Shown: positions 45,627 to 54,743 of the stretch, piece by piece
Layout: each line of letters opens with the position of its first letter
Numbering within the stretch: position 1 is the first letter of the stretch
Assembly (NCBI RefSeq): GCF_016213215.1
Contig: NZ_JACRAW010000043.1
Coordinates: forward strand, 1-64,000
DNA from: Bradyrhizobium sp.
GTDB taxonomy: Bacteria > Pseudomonadota > Alphaproteobacteria > Rhizobiales > Xanthobacteraceae
Length of the DNA stretch: 64,000 nt
Reading direction: 5' to 3'
Notes under the pieces: generated by a model
The model's input: the letters and a program-made list of their open reading frames with translations, nothing else
The model's database searches: none
Told to the model about the DNA's origin: nothing
Position numbers and translations under genes: made by a program

Positions 45627-45977
45627 ATGGCCCAGCCAAAGTCCAAGGTTGCCGACACGTCATGGAATCTCGGCAAGATGGCTGGCAACGCTCATCTTGC
45701 GAGCGAGTTCCTCAAGGCGCTCGCGCACGAGTCCCGGCTTCTCATCCTGTGTCTTCTGATTGATGGAGAGAAGACGGTCGGGGAACTTGAGGAGCTGCTG
45801 GACCAGCGACAATCCACCGTATCGCAACAGCTCGCGCGGTTGCGGCTCGATGGGCTGGTATCTGCGCGCCGCGAAGGGACGACGATATTCTATCGTCTCG
45901 CCGATGATAGGGTTCAGGTCGTGCTCGACGCGCTCTACAAGGCTTTTTGCGGTGGCCGCAGTTCCGGACGACGCTAA
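45627..45977 (+). CDS. bigR: BigR/SqrR-like ArsR-family persulfide-sensing repressor
   Basis: A 116-residue winged-helix ArsR protein. The recognition helix region is RQSTVSQQLARLRLDGLV (about 61-78) and the wing is ARREGTTIFYRL. It has exactly two cysteines, Cys42 (RLLILCLL) and Cys108 (LYKAFC), the numbers and contexts of the redox pair in Xylella BigR, which forms a disulfide or polysulfide bridge in the presence of reactive sulfur. It is convergent with selD. Known BigR targets (persulfide dioxygenase, sulfide:quinone reductase) are not in the window, so its targets here are unknown. Confidence 0.78.
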   Translation: MAQPKSKVADTSWNLGKMAGNAHLASEFLKALAHESRLLILCLLIDGEKTVGELEELLDQRQSTVSQQLARLRLDGLVSARREGTTIFYRLADDRVQVVLDALYKAFCGGRSSGRR

Positions 45978-46018
45978 TGTGGCGCCGGCTGTTTGGCGAA
46001 ACACTTTATTGAGCGGTC

Positions 46019-47068
46019 CTAGAACTCGACTTTGACCGCAGGCTGCCCAGCCTCCACGCGGCCGATGATGCGCGCCGACGGATACCCTTCTCCTTGAATC
46101 ATCCGCAGGATGTTTTGCGCCTGCGCTGCTTCGCATGAAACCAACAACCCGCCGGAGGTTTGCGGATCGGTGAGGAGGTGCCGCTGCCAGTCCGCGCAAT
46201 GAGCCGGCAAGGTGACACTCGTGCCATAGCTGGCCCAGTTGCGGTTCGAGGCGCCGGTGACGCATCCCTCCTGGGCGAGCCGGGCCGCCTCCTTCAGGAA
46301 GGGCAGAGCCTTCATGTCGAGGGCGAGAATGGCATTCGATCCTCGCGCCATCTCGAGCCCGTGCCCGAGCAGGCCGAAGCCGGTCACGTCGGTCATGGCG
46401 TGCACGGAACTGTTTTCCGCGAGTTTCGCGCCGATCTTGTTGAGGAGCGTCGTCGTTGCGATCATGTCGGCATAGCCGCCTTCGGGCAGCTTGTCCTTCT
46501 TGATCGCAGCCGAGTAGATACCGACCCCGAGAGGTTTGGTCAGAATCACGGCGTCGCCGGGCTTGGCGTCGGCATTGCGGCGAATGTTCTTGGCTCGGCC
46601 GGTGCCAACCACCGCGAGCCCGTAGACCGGTTCGGGGCAGTCGATCGAATGCCCGCCCGCGACAGGGATGCCTGCGAGGGCGCAAACGTCGCGTCCGCCT
46701 TGAAGGATCAGTCGCACAAGCTCGGGGGCGATCTTGTCGACCGGCATGCCGAGAATGGCGAGCGCCATGATCGGCGTTCCTCCCATGGCGTAAATGTCGG
46801 AGATTGCGTTGGTCGCGGCAATGCGGCCGAAATCGTAAGGATCGTCGACCATCGGCATAAAGAAGTCGGTGGTTGCGATGATGCAGGTGCCGTCATCCTG
46901 CTTCCAGACGGCGGCATCGTCGCCGGTCTCGATGCCGACAATAAGCTGCTTGTATGGATTGATGGTCAGTTGCCCGGACAACAGTTGCTGAAGCACCGAA
47001 GGCGCAAGCTTGCAGCCGCAGCCGCCGCCATGGGCAAGACTTGTCAGACGGATCTGGGGGACATTCAT
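46019..47068 (-). CDS. selD: Selenide, water dikinase (selenophosphate synthase)
   Basis: A 349-residue enzyme that makes selenophosphate from selenide and ATP, the donor for Sec-tRNA. The catalytic residues are Cys17 and Lys20 in [11 protein letters not shown], at the same numbers as in E. coli SelD; Cys is used where some SelD proteins carry Sec. Further motifs are the Asp-rich GDDAAVWK and [32 protein letters not shown] (metal-ATP site, in parts). The start overlaps the upstream cysteine desulfurase by 4 bases. Confidence 0.95.
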   Translation of the reverse strand: MNVPQIRLTSLAHGGGCGCKLAPSVLQQLLSGQLTINPYKQLIVGIETGDDAAVWKQDDGTCIIATTDFFMPMVDDPYDFGRIAATNAISDIYAMGGTPIMALAILGMPVDKIAPELVRLILQGGRDVCALAGIPVAGGHSIDCPEPVYGLAVVGTGRAKNIRRNADAKPGDAVILTKPLGVGIYSAAIKKDKLPEGGYADMIATTTLLNKIGAKLAENSSVHAMTDVTGFGLLGHGLEMARGSNAILALDMKALPFLKEAARLAQEGCVTGASNRNWASYGTSVTLPAHCADWQRHLLTDPQTSGGLLVSCEAAQAQNILRMIQGEGYPSARIIGRVEAGQPAVKVEF

Positions 47069-48243
47069 GGATGTGCTCCGCGAATAGCAGGATCAGAGTT
47101 GCGGCCGGACTGTGGATGTAATCCTCGCCATGCCGCGGCGAGCGCGCTCGCGGCGACTTCGATGTCGTTCATCGTGGTGCGGCGGCCAACCGAAAGACGA
47201 ACCGCGCCGAGCGCCATCTCGGGATCCAGTCCGATGCCGGTCAGTATCGCGGAAGCCTGCTCTTGATCCGCGTGGCAGGCTGAGCCGTTCGATGCCATGA
47301 CCTCGGGGCACAGCTCCAGCAGCCGCCGTCCCGACACGCCCGGGAACAGGACATTCAGCGTGTTGGGCAGGCGGAATTCGCGATGTCCGGTCAAGACGAT
47401 GTCAGGGATTTCGGTTTCCAGCCGATGCAGCAGCGTATCCGTCAAATGCCTTTGCCGCGCGCTCTCCTCATCGAGCTTCAGGGCGGCTATCTTGCACGCC
47501 GAACCAAGCGCCACGATGTAGGGCACATTTTCGGTGCCCGGCCGGCGACCGTGCTCCTGACCGGCTCCGACCAGAACGGATGGGATATCCAGCCCGCGAC
47601 GGATGAAGACTGCGCCGACGCCCTTCGGCGCGTACAACTTGTGACCGGCAATGGACATCAGATCGACACCGAGCGCCCTCACGTCGACGGCAATCTTCCC
47701 GACGGATTGAGCGGCGTCGGCATGCATGAGCGCTCCATGCCGGCGCGCGATTGCCGAGATGCCCGCAATCGGCTGCAGCGTGCCGATCTCGTTCTGGGCG
47801 TGGATCACGGTGACGAGGGCTGTCGCTTCGCCCACACATTCACGAAAGGAAGCGGGTTCGACCAAACCGTCCGCGTTGGCTTGGACGCGATGGACTGAAA
47901 ATCCCTCGCGCGCCAATATCTCGCAGCAGGCGTCGGTCGCCGGATGTTCGATGTTGGTGGTGACGATGTCGCGGCGCAGCCCGCCCGATCCCGCACCGCC
48001 GCGAATGGCGATGTTGCTCGCCTCGGTACCTCCGCTAGTGAAGACGATTTCGTCGGCGAATGCGCTAATCAAATCCGCAACCTGCCCGCGGGCTGTCTCT
48101 ATTGCCTCGCGAGCCCGACGGCCCAGCGAATAGGTCGAGGACGGGTTGCCGAACTCGGACCGCAGATACGGCAGCATTGCATCCAGCACCTGCGGATCGA
48201 CCGGTGTCGTCGCGTTATGGTCGAGATACACGGGAGGCATCAT
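47065..48243 (-). CDS. Cysteine desulfurase (NifS/IscS-like), probable selenium or sulfur donor
   Basis: A 392-residue PLP enzyme. Lys202 in [13 protein letters not shown] binds PLP, His100 and Asp175-region ([11 protein letters not shown]) are the cofactor contacts, and Cys323 in [14 protein letters not shown] is the persulfide/perselenide-forming residue. Its 4-base overlap with selD and the TusA gene 10 bases upstream suggest that it mobilises Se from selenocysteine, or S from cysteine, for SelD. It is probably not the housekeeping Fe-S desulfurase, because no iscU or suf genes are nearby. Confidence 0.88.
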   Translation of the reverse strand: MMPPVYLDHNATTPVDPQVLDAMLPYLRSEFGNPSSTYSLGRRAREAIETARGQVADLISAFADEIVFTSGGTEASNIAIRGGAGSGGLRRDIVTTNIEHPATDACCEILAREGFSVHRVQANADGLVEPASFRECVGEATALVTVIHAQNEIGTLQPIAGISAIARRHGALMHADAAQSVGKIAVDVRALGVDLMSIAGHKLYAPKGVGAVFIRRGLDIPSVLVGAGQEHGRRPGTENVPYIVALGSACKIAALKLDEESARQRHLTDTLLHRLETEIPDIVLTGHREFRLPNTLNVLFPGVSGRRLLELCPEVMASNGSACHADQEQASAILTGIGLDPEMALGAVRLSVGRRTTMNDIEVAASALAAAWRGLHPQSGRNSDPAIRGAHP

Positions 48244-48253
48244 GCTGTGCCGT

Positions 48254-48490
48254 TCAATGAAGCTTGACGATCTTGAAGACGTAGAGATCTTGCCGGCGGC
48301 CCTGCTCGGAAAGCAGGTGTCCTGTCTGGTTCACGAAATGCGGCACGTCGATCACGGTGAGGGGGTCTGTGCATTCCATGACGAGCGTTGAGCCGACCGC
48401 GAGATCTCGTAAGGCCTTCTTGGCGCGCAGCACCGGATGCGGACAGCGCAAGCCGCGGAGATCCAGAATTCGTTCGTCCTGGTGATTCAT
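48254..48490 (-). CDS. tusA: TusA-family sulfur carrier
   Basis: A 78-residue protein of the SirA/TusA fold. LDLRGLRCPHPVLRAKKAL contains the CPxP motif; Cys16 carries the persulfide (or perselenide). It is the first gene of the minus-strand unit tusA - desulfurase - selD, so its likely role is to relay S or Se from the desulfurase. In selenium-using bacteria a TusA domain is also found in YedF, fused to a DsrE-like domain; here a separate DsrE gene occurs at 59825. Confidence 0.88.
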   Translation of the reverse strand: MNHQDERILDLRGLRCPHPVLRAKKALRDLAVGSTLVMECTDPLTVIDVPHFVNQTGHLLSEQGRRQDLYVFKIVKLH

Positions 48491-49043
48491 TCTGTCATCT
48501 GCGATTTCTTACCGTCCGACCCAGGTTCCATTCCTGCGTGATGCGCGCCAAAGAAGCACACGCCGAGCCGGCGCGTTACGGCCTTGCCAAGCCGCAAGCT
48601 GCGCGGTCTGCCACGCCTGCACTTCCGAATTCGACGGGTGCGACACAAGCAAAATCGGCACAGTCGGCAAGCGACGGGCCGCGATGCGAATCGCGGATGC
48701 GAAAGGCGGTGAGCCCCGAAACTCGGGAGCGGGTGGGTGTGCAACGGGGGCAATCTGCGGCCGCCTCGGCCGTGCCGTCAACTCGGATCATGAGAGCTGC
48801 ACGATACAACCTTAGGAGGTGCGTCATTCCACCGCAGGAAAGCAGGCAGAACCAGCCAAAAAGCCCTAAACGATGGCTCTCTCGATAATGTTGCGCCGCA
48901 ATACGGGGTTTTGCGGGTTTGGACCGTTTGACTTGGAACCCGGCAAAAAAGTACCCTCTTGGAGTGATCCGCATCACAGGGATGCCGGCAAATGGCATGC
49001 CGCTTTGCAGCCTCCCCACGGGAAGCTGTGCTAGGAGAGGAAA
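48491..49043. other. Divergent regulatory region between tusA-selD and fdoG
   Basis: This 553-base region has no convincing gene. It must hold the promoters of both selenium units. One palindrome (48964-48977) is described separately. A sequence TGGCATGCCGCTTTGCA at 48993-49009 looks like a sigma-54 element but has one base too many between GG and GC. No riboswitch was recognised. Confidence 0.5.
48964..48977 (+). promoter_or_regulatory. CRP/FNR-family palindrome upstream of fdoG
   Basis: GTGAT-CCGC-ATCAC is a perfect dyad of the CRP/FNR superfamily. Its centre is 73 bases before the fdoG ATG, so a class II promoter (site near -41.5) would start around 49012 and leave a leader of about 30 bases. 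The half-site differs from FixK (TTGAT) in the first base, so it may be read by FNR/FixK, an NnrR-like or a CRP-like protein. Confidence 0.55.
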
Positions 49044-52000
49044 ATGAACATGGAGCTCTCGCGGCGCCACTTCTTGAAGGGCGTCGGCGCGGGTCTCGCT
49101 GGGACAACCGTTGGCGCTCTTGGATTTGGGGACGTTGAATCGGCTTATGCGGCCTCGATTCGTCCTTTCAGACTCGCCAATCTCACCGAGACCAGAAATA
49201 CCTGTCCGTACTGCTCGGTAGCGTGCGGCATTGTTATGTATTCCAAAGGCGACCTCAAGAAAGGCGATAAGGCCGAGATCGTCCACATCGAGGGCGATGC
49301 CGATCATCCGACCAACCGTGGCACCCTCTGCCCGAAAGGTTCGGCGCTGCTCGATTTCGTCCACGCCGAAACGCGGCTCAAATATCCCATGATCCGCAAA
49401 CCCGGCTCGGACAAGTTCGAGCGCGTGAGCTGGGATTTTGCCCTCGATCGCATCGCTCGCCTCCTCAAGGAGGATCGCGATCGTAACTTCATCGCCCGGA
49501 ACAACGACGGCACCACCGTCAACCGTTGGGTGACCACCGGTTTCCTGGCGGCGTCGGCGACCACCAATGAGACGGCTTTCGTCACCTACAAGGCGGTTCG
49601 CAGCGCGGGAATGCTCGTATTCGACAACCAAGCGCGGGTCTGACACGGCCCCACGGTGTCCAGTTTGGGCCCAACGTTTGGTCGCGGTGCGATGACGAAT
49701 GCGTGGACCGATATCAGGAACACGGATCTCGTCGTCATTATGGGTGGTAACGCTGCAGAGGCGCATCCCTGCGGCTTCAAATGGGTTACGGAAGCGAAAG
49801 CGAACCGTGGCGCGAAGCTGATCGTCGTCGATCCGCGCTACACACGTTCGGCTTCCGTCGCCGATTTCTATGCGCCGATCCGGCCGGGAACCGACATCGC
49901 GTTCCTGCTCGGGGTGATCAACTACTGCATCCAGAACGACAAGGTGCAGTGGGACTACGTGAAGGCGTTCACGAGCGCGCCGTATCTGGTGAAGGCCGGC
50001 TTCAAGTATGAGGATGGGCTTTTCGACGGCTACGACGAGTCCAAGCGCGACTATAACCGCTCCAACTGGGACCTCCAGATCGGGCCGGACGGCGCAGTCA
50101 TGGTCGACGAAACGCTGCAGGATCCTCGTTGCGTCTGGAATCTGCTCAAGGCCCATGTCGCGCAATACACGCCCGACATGGTGTCGCGGATCTGCGGCAC
50201 GCCCAAGGACAAGTTCCTGAAGGTATGCGACATGATCGCTATGACGTCGGCCAAGGACAAGGTCATGACGTCGATGTACGCGCTGGGATGGACCCAGCAT
50301 TCCAAGGGCTCGCAGAATATCCGGGCCATGGCGATGCTGCAGCTTATCCTGGGGAATATCGGCGTGCGTGGCGGTGGAATGAACGCGCTTCGCGGACATT
50401 CCAACATCCAGGGCCTGACCGATATCGGTCTGATGTCGAACCTGATCCCCGGCTATCTCACGCTCCCGAACGAGCGGGAGACGACGTTCGACACCTACAT
50501 GGCGACGCGCGGGTTCAAGCCTCTGCGTCCGGGCCAGATGAGCTACTGGCAGAACTACAGGAAGTTCTTCGTCAGTTTCCAAAAAGCCATGTGGGGATCT
50601 GCCGCGACACTCGAGAACAATTGGGCCTACGATTATCTGCCCAAGCTCGACGTGCCGGCTTATGACGTGCTGCGGGCATTCGAATTGATGCACCAGGGCA
50701 AGATGAACGGTTACATCTGCCAGGGCTTCAATCCGCTGCTGTCATTCCCGAACCGGAAGAAGCTGACGGTCGCGCTCTCCAAGCTGAAGTTCCTCGTGAC
50801 CATGGATCCTCTGGAAACGGAGACATCCCGGTTCTGGGAGAATCATGGCGAGCACAACGACGTGGATCCATCGAAGATCCAGACCGAAGTGATCCAGTTG
50901 CCTTCAACCTGCTTCGCGGAGGACGAGGGCGCGCTGGTGAACTCGGGACGCTGGCTGCAGTGGCATTGGGCCGGCGCTACGCCGCCCGCTGAAGCCAAGG
51001 CCGATGCCTGGATCATGGCCCAGATCCACCTGCGCCTGAAGGAGCTGTACCAGAAGGAGGGTGGGGCCTATGCCGACCCCATCGTCAATCTGCACTGGCC
51101 CTACAAGGACAAGAATGATCCGAAGCCGGAAGAGATCGCAAAGGAGCTCAACGGCTACGTGGTCGAAAACGTGGCCGATCCCAACGATTCCTCGAAGATG
51201 CTGCTGCAGAAGGGCAAGCAGGTTCCTGGATTCGCGGTCTTGCGTGACGACGGTTCGACGGCATGCGGCAACTGGATCTATTCAGGCTGCTTCACGGAAG
51301 CCGGAAATGCGATGGCGCGCAGGGATAATAGTGATCCGGACGATGCCGGCACGTATCTTAAATGGGCGTTCGCGTGGCCGGCAAATCGGCGGATCCTGTA
51401 CAACCGGGCTTCTGCCGATCTCAATGGCAAGCCATGGGATCCGAGCCGGAAGCTGATCGAATGGGACGGCAGCAAGTGGTCCGGCTATGACGTGCCGGAC
51501 ATCGCGCCCGCTGCCAAGCCCGACGTCGTGGGTCCGTTCATCATGAACCCGGAGGGAACGGCACGCCTGTTCACGAGAGGCATGATGCGTGACGGCCCGT
51601 TCCCAACTCACTACGAGCCGTTCGAATCGCCGGTGACGAACGTGGTTGCGCCCAAGGTCCGGGGCAATCCCGCGGCCCGGGTGTTCCGTGGCGACATGGA
51701 GCAGTTCGGCGACTCGAAGGAGTTCCCCTATGCAGCGACATCCTATCGCCTGACGGAGCATTTCCACTTCTGGACCAAGCACGTGCAGCCGAATGCTGTC
51801 GTCCAGCCCGAATTCTTTGTCGAGATTTCGGAGGAGCTTGCGAAAGAGAAGGGGATCACGTCAGGCGGGTGGGTCCGCGTCTGGTCGAAGCGCGGGTCGG
51901 TCAAGGCGAAGGCGGTCGTGACCAAGCGCATCAAGCCGCTGATATGTGACGGGAAGACGGTGCATGTCGTCGGTATCCCCCTGCACTGGGGCTTCACCGG

Positions 52001-52124
52001 TGTGGCGAGGAAGGGCTTCGGGCCGAACAGCCTTACGCCCTACGTCGGCGACGCCAACATCGAGACGCCCGAGTACAAGGCGTTTCTGGTTGATATCGAG
52101 CCCATCGCCGGGCCGGTGGCATAG
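49044..52124 (+). CDS. fdoG: Formate dehydrogenase major subunit, selenocysteine-containing
   Basis: One gene of 1027 codons with an in-frame UGA at 49641-49643 read as selenocysteine 200: the context [22 protein letters not shown] matches E. coli FdnG/FdoG around Sec196. The Tat signal is [12 protein letters not shown] (residues 6-17). The [4Fe-4S] ligands are in [11 protein letters not shown] and [11 protein letters not shown]; the molybdopterin bis-MGD domains follow. Total length matches E. coli (about 1016). It oxidises formate in the periplasm and passes electrons to FdoH/FdoI and quinone. A reader who treats UGA as stop will see two broken pieces. Confidence 0.96.
49641..49676 (+). promoter_or_regulatory. 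bSECIS element with Sec UGA
   Basis: Downstream of the UGA, G55 G56 and C71 C72 (4965x/4967x) pair, U at 49657 is bulged, GUCC pairs with GGGC, and the loop is AGUUU. Counted from the U of UGA as 1, the bulged U is nucleotide 17 and the loop GU is 23-24, exactly the positions known to contact SelB in the E. coli fdhF SECIS. Confidence 0.85.
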
Positions 52125-52134
52125 GGAGGCGCGC

Positions 52135-53073
52135 ATGTATCCACCTCTCCCGAATCCATCGGTCAGCCCGGTCGCTGCCAAGCTCAGCGACAAGAACCTG
52201 ATGCGTCGCTCAGCATCCACGATCCCGCAGGGCGAGCCCGTGCAGCAAGTGGCCAAGCTGATCGACACGTCGAAATGCATCGGCTGCAAGGCATGCCAGA
52301 CGGCCTGCCTTGAGTGGAACAACCTGAAAGAAGAGGTCGGCTTCAACACCGGGTCTCTTACCAACCCGCACGACCTGACGACGGCGAGTTGGACGCTGAT
52401 GCGGTTCACCGAGTGGGTCAATCCCGAGACCGACAACCTCGAATGGTTGATCCGCAAGGACGGCTGCATGCACTGTGCGGATCCGGGATGCCTTAAGGCA
52501 TGCCCTGCGCCCGGAGCCATCGTTCAGTACACCAACGGCATCGTCGATTTCGTCAAGGAGAACTGCATCGGCTGCGGCTACTGCGTTAAGGGATGTCCGT
52601 TCAACATTCCCCGCATCTCCAAGGCCGAGGGCAAGGCCTATAAGTGCACCCTCTGCTCCGATCGCGTCGCCGTCGGACAGGGCCCGGCCTGCGCCAAGGC
52701 GTGTCCGACCCAGGCCATCGTGTTCGGGCCGAAGGAGGACATGAAGAAGCACGCCGAAGCGCGTATCAAGGATCTGAAGTCCCGCGGCTACAAGAACGCA
52801 GGTCTTTACGATCCTCCCGGCGTCGGCGGGACGCACGTAATGTACGTCCTTCATCACGCGGACAAGCCGGAGATTTACGCGGGGCTTCCCAACAATCCGA
52901 CAATCAGCCCGCTGGTTGAGGTTTGGAAGGGAGCGGTAAAGTATGCAGGCCTTGCGGTGATGGGTGCGGCCGCTGCGATCGGCGTCGTGCATCACCTCGT
53001 GAACGGCCCGAACAGGGTCTCTCGCGAGGAGGAAGAGGCGGCCAAGCGCCTTGCCGAGGGAGAGACGAAATGA
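52135..53073 (+). CDS. fdoH: Formate dehydrogenase iron-sulfur subunit
   Basis: A 312-residue electron-transfer subunit starting at 52135 after GGGAGGCGCGC. Four [4Fe-4S] motifs are visible: [42 protein letters not shown] and [22 protein letters not shown] single C-terminal helix ([19 protein letters not shown]) anchors it to the membrane, as in FdnH. It carries electrons from FdoG to the cytochrome b subunit. ATGA overlap with the next gene. Confidence 0.94.
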   Translation: MYPPLPNPSVSPVAAKLSDKNLMRRSASTIPQGEPVQQVAKLIDTSKCIGCKACQTACLEWNNLKEEVGFNTGSLTNPHDLTTASWTLMRFTEWVNPETDNLEWLIRKDGCMHCADPGCLKACPAPGAIVQYTNGIVDFVKENCIGCGYCVKGCPFNIPRISKAEGKAYKCTLCSDRVAVGQGPACAKACPTQAIVFGPKEDMKKHAEARIKDLKSRGYKNAGLYDPPGVGGTHVMYVLHHADKPEIYAGLPNNPTISPLVEVWKGAVKYAGLAVMGAAAAIGVVHHLVNGPNRVSREEEEAAKRLAEGETK

Positions 53074-53735
53074 GCGGCGCAGGTCCGTCCACAAGCGGAA
53101 GCGTTCACCGCGGCGACCCCGTCCTCGTCGACCGGTACACGGTGGGAGCGCGCATGAACCACTGGGTCACCGCGACCAGCCTTGTGCTGCTCGCCCTCAG
53201 CGGGCTGTCGCTGTTTCATCCGAGTCTCTTCTTTCTGTCCTCGCTTTTCGGCGGCGGATCCTGGACGCGGGTGATTCATCCATGGATCGGATTGGTCCTG
53301 TTCGTTGGTTTCCTGGGCTTGTTCCTGCGGTTCTGGAAGCTGAACCTGTGGAATCGGGACGACAGAAAATGGCTGCTCAGCCCGCGTGCCATTCTGACCG
53401 GGCATGAGGAAACCCTGCCCGAAATCGGAACTTACAATGCAGGCCAGAAGCTGGTCTTCTGGCAGATGTCGCTGCTGATCATCGTCCTCATCGTCAGCGG
53501 TATCGCGATGTGGGACGAGTACTTCGGCTCCTACTTCTCGATCACGCAGAAGAGGGTGGCGGTCTTGGTACATGCCGTCGCGGCCATCGGCGCGATCTGC
53601 GTCTGGATCGTTCACATCTATGCGGCGATCTGGGTGCGGGGTACGATAAGCGCCATGACGCGTGGTCAGGTGACCGGCGGCTGGGCGTGGCGGCACCACC
53701 GCAAGTGGCTACGCAATCTGGTCACCAAACACTAG
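53070..53735 (+). CDS. fdoI: Formate dehydrogenase cytochrome b subunit
   Basis: A 221-residue membrane protein with four helices. Haem-ligand His residues are in [11 protein letters not shown] (helix 1), [12 protein letters not shown] (helix 2) and the pair in [10 protein letters not shown] and [10 protein letters not shown] (helix 4), as in FdnI. It passes electrons to the quinone pool. The ATG at 53070 overlaps the fdoH stop by 4 bases. A strong RNA hairpin follows the gene. Confidence 0.92.
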   Translation: MSGAGPSTSGSVHRGDPVLVDRYTVGARMNHWVTATSLVLLALSGLSLFHPSLFFLSSLFGGGSWTRVIHPWIGLVLFVGFLGLFLRFWKLNLWNRDDRKWLLSPRAILTGHEETLPEIGTYNAGQKLVFWQMSLLIIVLIVSGIAMWDEYFGSYFSITQKRVAVLVHAVAAIGAICVWIVHIYAAIWVRGTISAMTRGQVTGGWAWRHHRKWLRNLVTKH

Positions 53736-53746
53736 CCTGGGCGGTC

Positions 53747-53775
53747 CCGTGCTCGCCCTTCAGGCGGGCACGGGC
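53747..53775 (+). terminator. Strong intercistronic hairpin between fdoI and fdhE
   Basis: CCCGTGCTCGCC, loop CTTCA, GGCGGGCACGGG form a 12-bp stem with a single G-U pair. No T-run follows. It could be a processing or 3' stabilising structure that lowers expression of fdhE-selA-selB relative to the structural genes, rather than a full stop. Confidence 0.6.
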
Positions 53776-53814
53776 AACACCCCACGTGGCCCGGAGGGTT
53801 CGTGAGGTCCAAAG

Positions 53815-54732
53815 ATGAGTAAAACCGGCGTACCGCTGCATAATCCCGTTCCCATCGGGAACGTCGCAAAACCGGCTTTTGCGGTCCTGCCCGATCCGGC
53901 GAGCGTTTTTCTTCACCGCGCATCACGCTTCCGCGCGCTTTCGGCAACGCATCAGCTTGGACCCTATCTCGGGTTTCTCGCCGGTCTCTCGGAGGTTCAG
54001 CATCGGCTGCAGGACGGCTTGCCGGAGCCCGAGGTGCCGCCTCTCGATGTTCGAGAGCGAGCACGTCACTTCAACATGCCGCCGGTTGACCGCAGCCGCT
54101 TTGTCGCCGATCCGGCATTTGATGCCGCACTCGATCGGTTGCTGGAGCTTGCCGCTCCGATCGAGATGCCGGCCCAGGCGAGGCTGGCGCTCACCGAAGT
54201 CCGGGAGGCGGGCGCAGATGCGCGGGACGTGATGATGCGCGCGGTGCTGGCCGATGCCATTCCGGTCGAGACGCTGGCCCGCCATGTCTTTGTCACCGCG
54301 GCACTCCAGGTGCACATGGCGCGCGTCGCCTCGCGCCTTGATCCGAACGAACTCGTTGCGGTCGGCGATGCGATCTGCCCCGTTTGTGGTGGGCCGCCGG
54401 TGGCATCGGTGATCGTCGGCTGGCAGCATGCCGCGAATACGCGATATTGCGTGTGCTCCCTGTGCCAGACCTGGTGGCACTATGTCCGCATCCGCTGCAC
54501 CTGCTGCGGTTCGACCAAGGGGATCGGCTACAAGGAAATCGAAGGCGCGCAGGATGGCGTTCAGGCGGAGACCTGCGAGGAGTGCCACGGTTACGCGAAA
54601 ATTCTGCACCAGCACAAGCATCCGGAGCTGGATCCCGTTGCCGATGACGTGGCGACATTAGCGCTCGATCTGCTCGTCAGGGAAGGGGGGTATCGCCGCG
54701 GTGCCTTCAATCCTTACCTGCTCGGCTACTGA
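53815..54732 (+). CDS. fdhE: Formate dehydrogenase accessory protein FdhE
   Basis: A 305-residue cytoplasmic assembly factor. Its C-terminal half has rubredoxin-like zinc/iron motifs: ICPVCGGPP, CVCSLCQTWWHY, CTCCGSTKGIGY and CEECHGYAKI. FdhE binds the Tat-exported catalytic subunit and is needed for active respiratory formate dehydrogenase. It lies between the structural genes and selA, and the stop is 11 bases before selA. Confidence 0.93.
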   Translation: MSKTGVPLHNPVPIGNVAKPAFAVLPDPASVFLHRASRFRALSATHQLGPYLGFLAGLSEVQHRLQDGLPEPEVPPLDVRERARHFNMPPVDRSRFVADPAFDAALDRLLELAAPIEMPAQARLALTEVREAGADARDVMMRAVLADAIPVETLARHVFVTAALQVHMARVASRLDPNELVAVGDAICPVCGGPPVASVIVGWQHAANTRYCVCSLCQTWWHYVRIRCTCCGSTKGIGYKEIEGAQDGVQAETCEECHGYAKILHQHKHPELDPVADDVATLALDLLVREGGYRRGAFNPYLLGY

Positions 54733-54743
54733 GAGTACGTCCG

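Noticed and set aside
48993..49009. Sigma-54 promoter TGGCAT...TTTGCA upstream of fdoG
   Set aside because: The GG and GC elements are 11 bases apart instead of 10; this spacing is strict for sigma-54.
49044..49643. A short formate dehydrogenase gene ending at UGA, followed by a second truncated gene
   Set aside because: The frame is the same before and after, the UGA is at the Sec position of FdnG, and SECIS, selA, selB, selC and selD are all present. It is one gene.
48576..50693. A 705-codon minus-strand frame
   Set aside because: It lies opposite fdoG and its leader, has no domain and has shadow-like composition.
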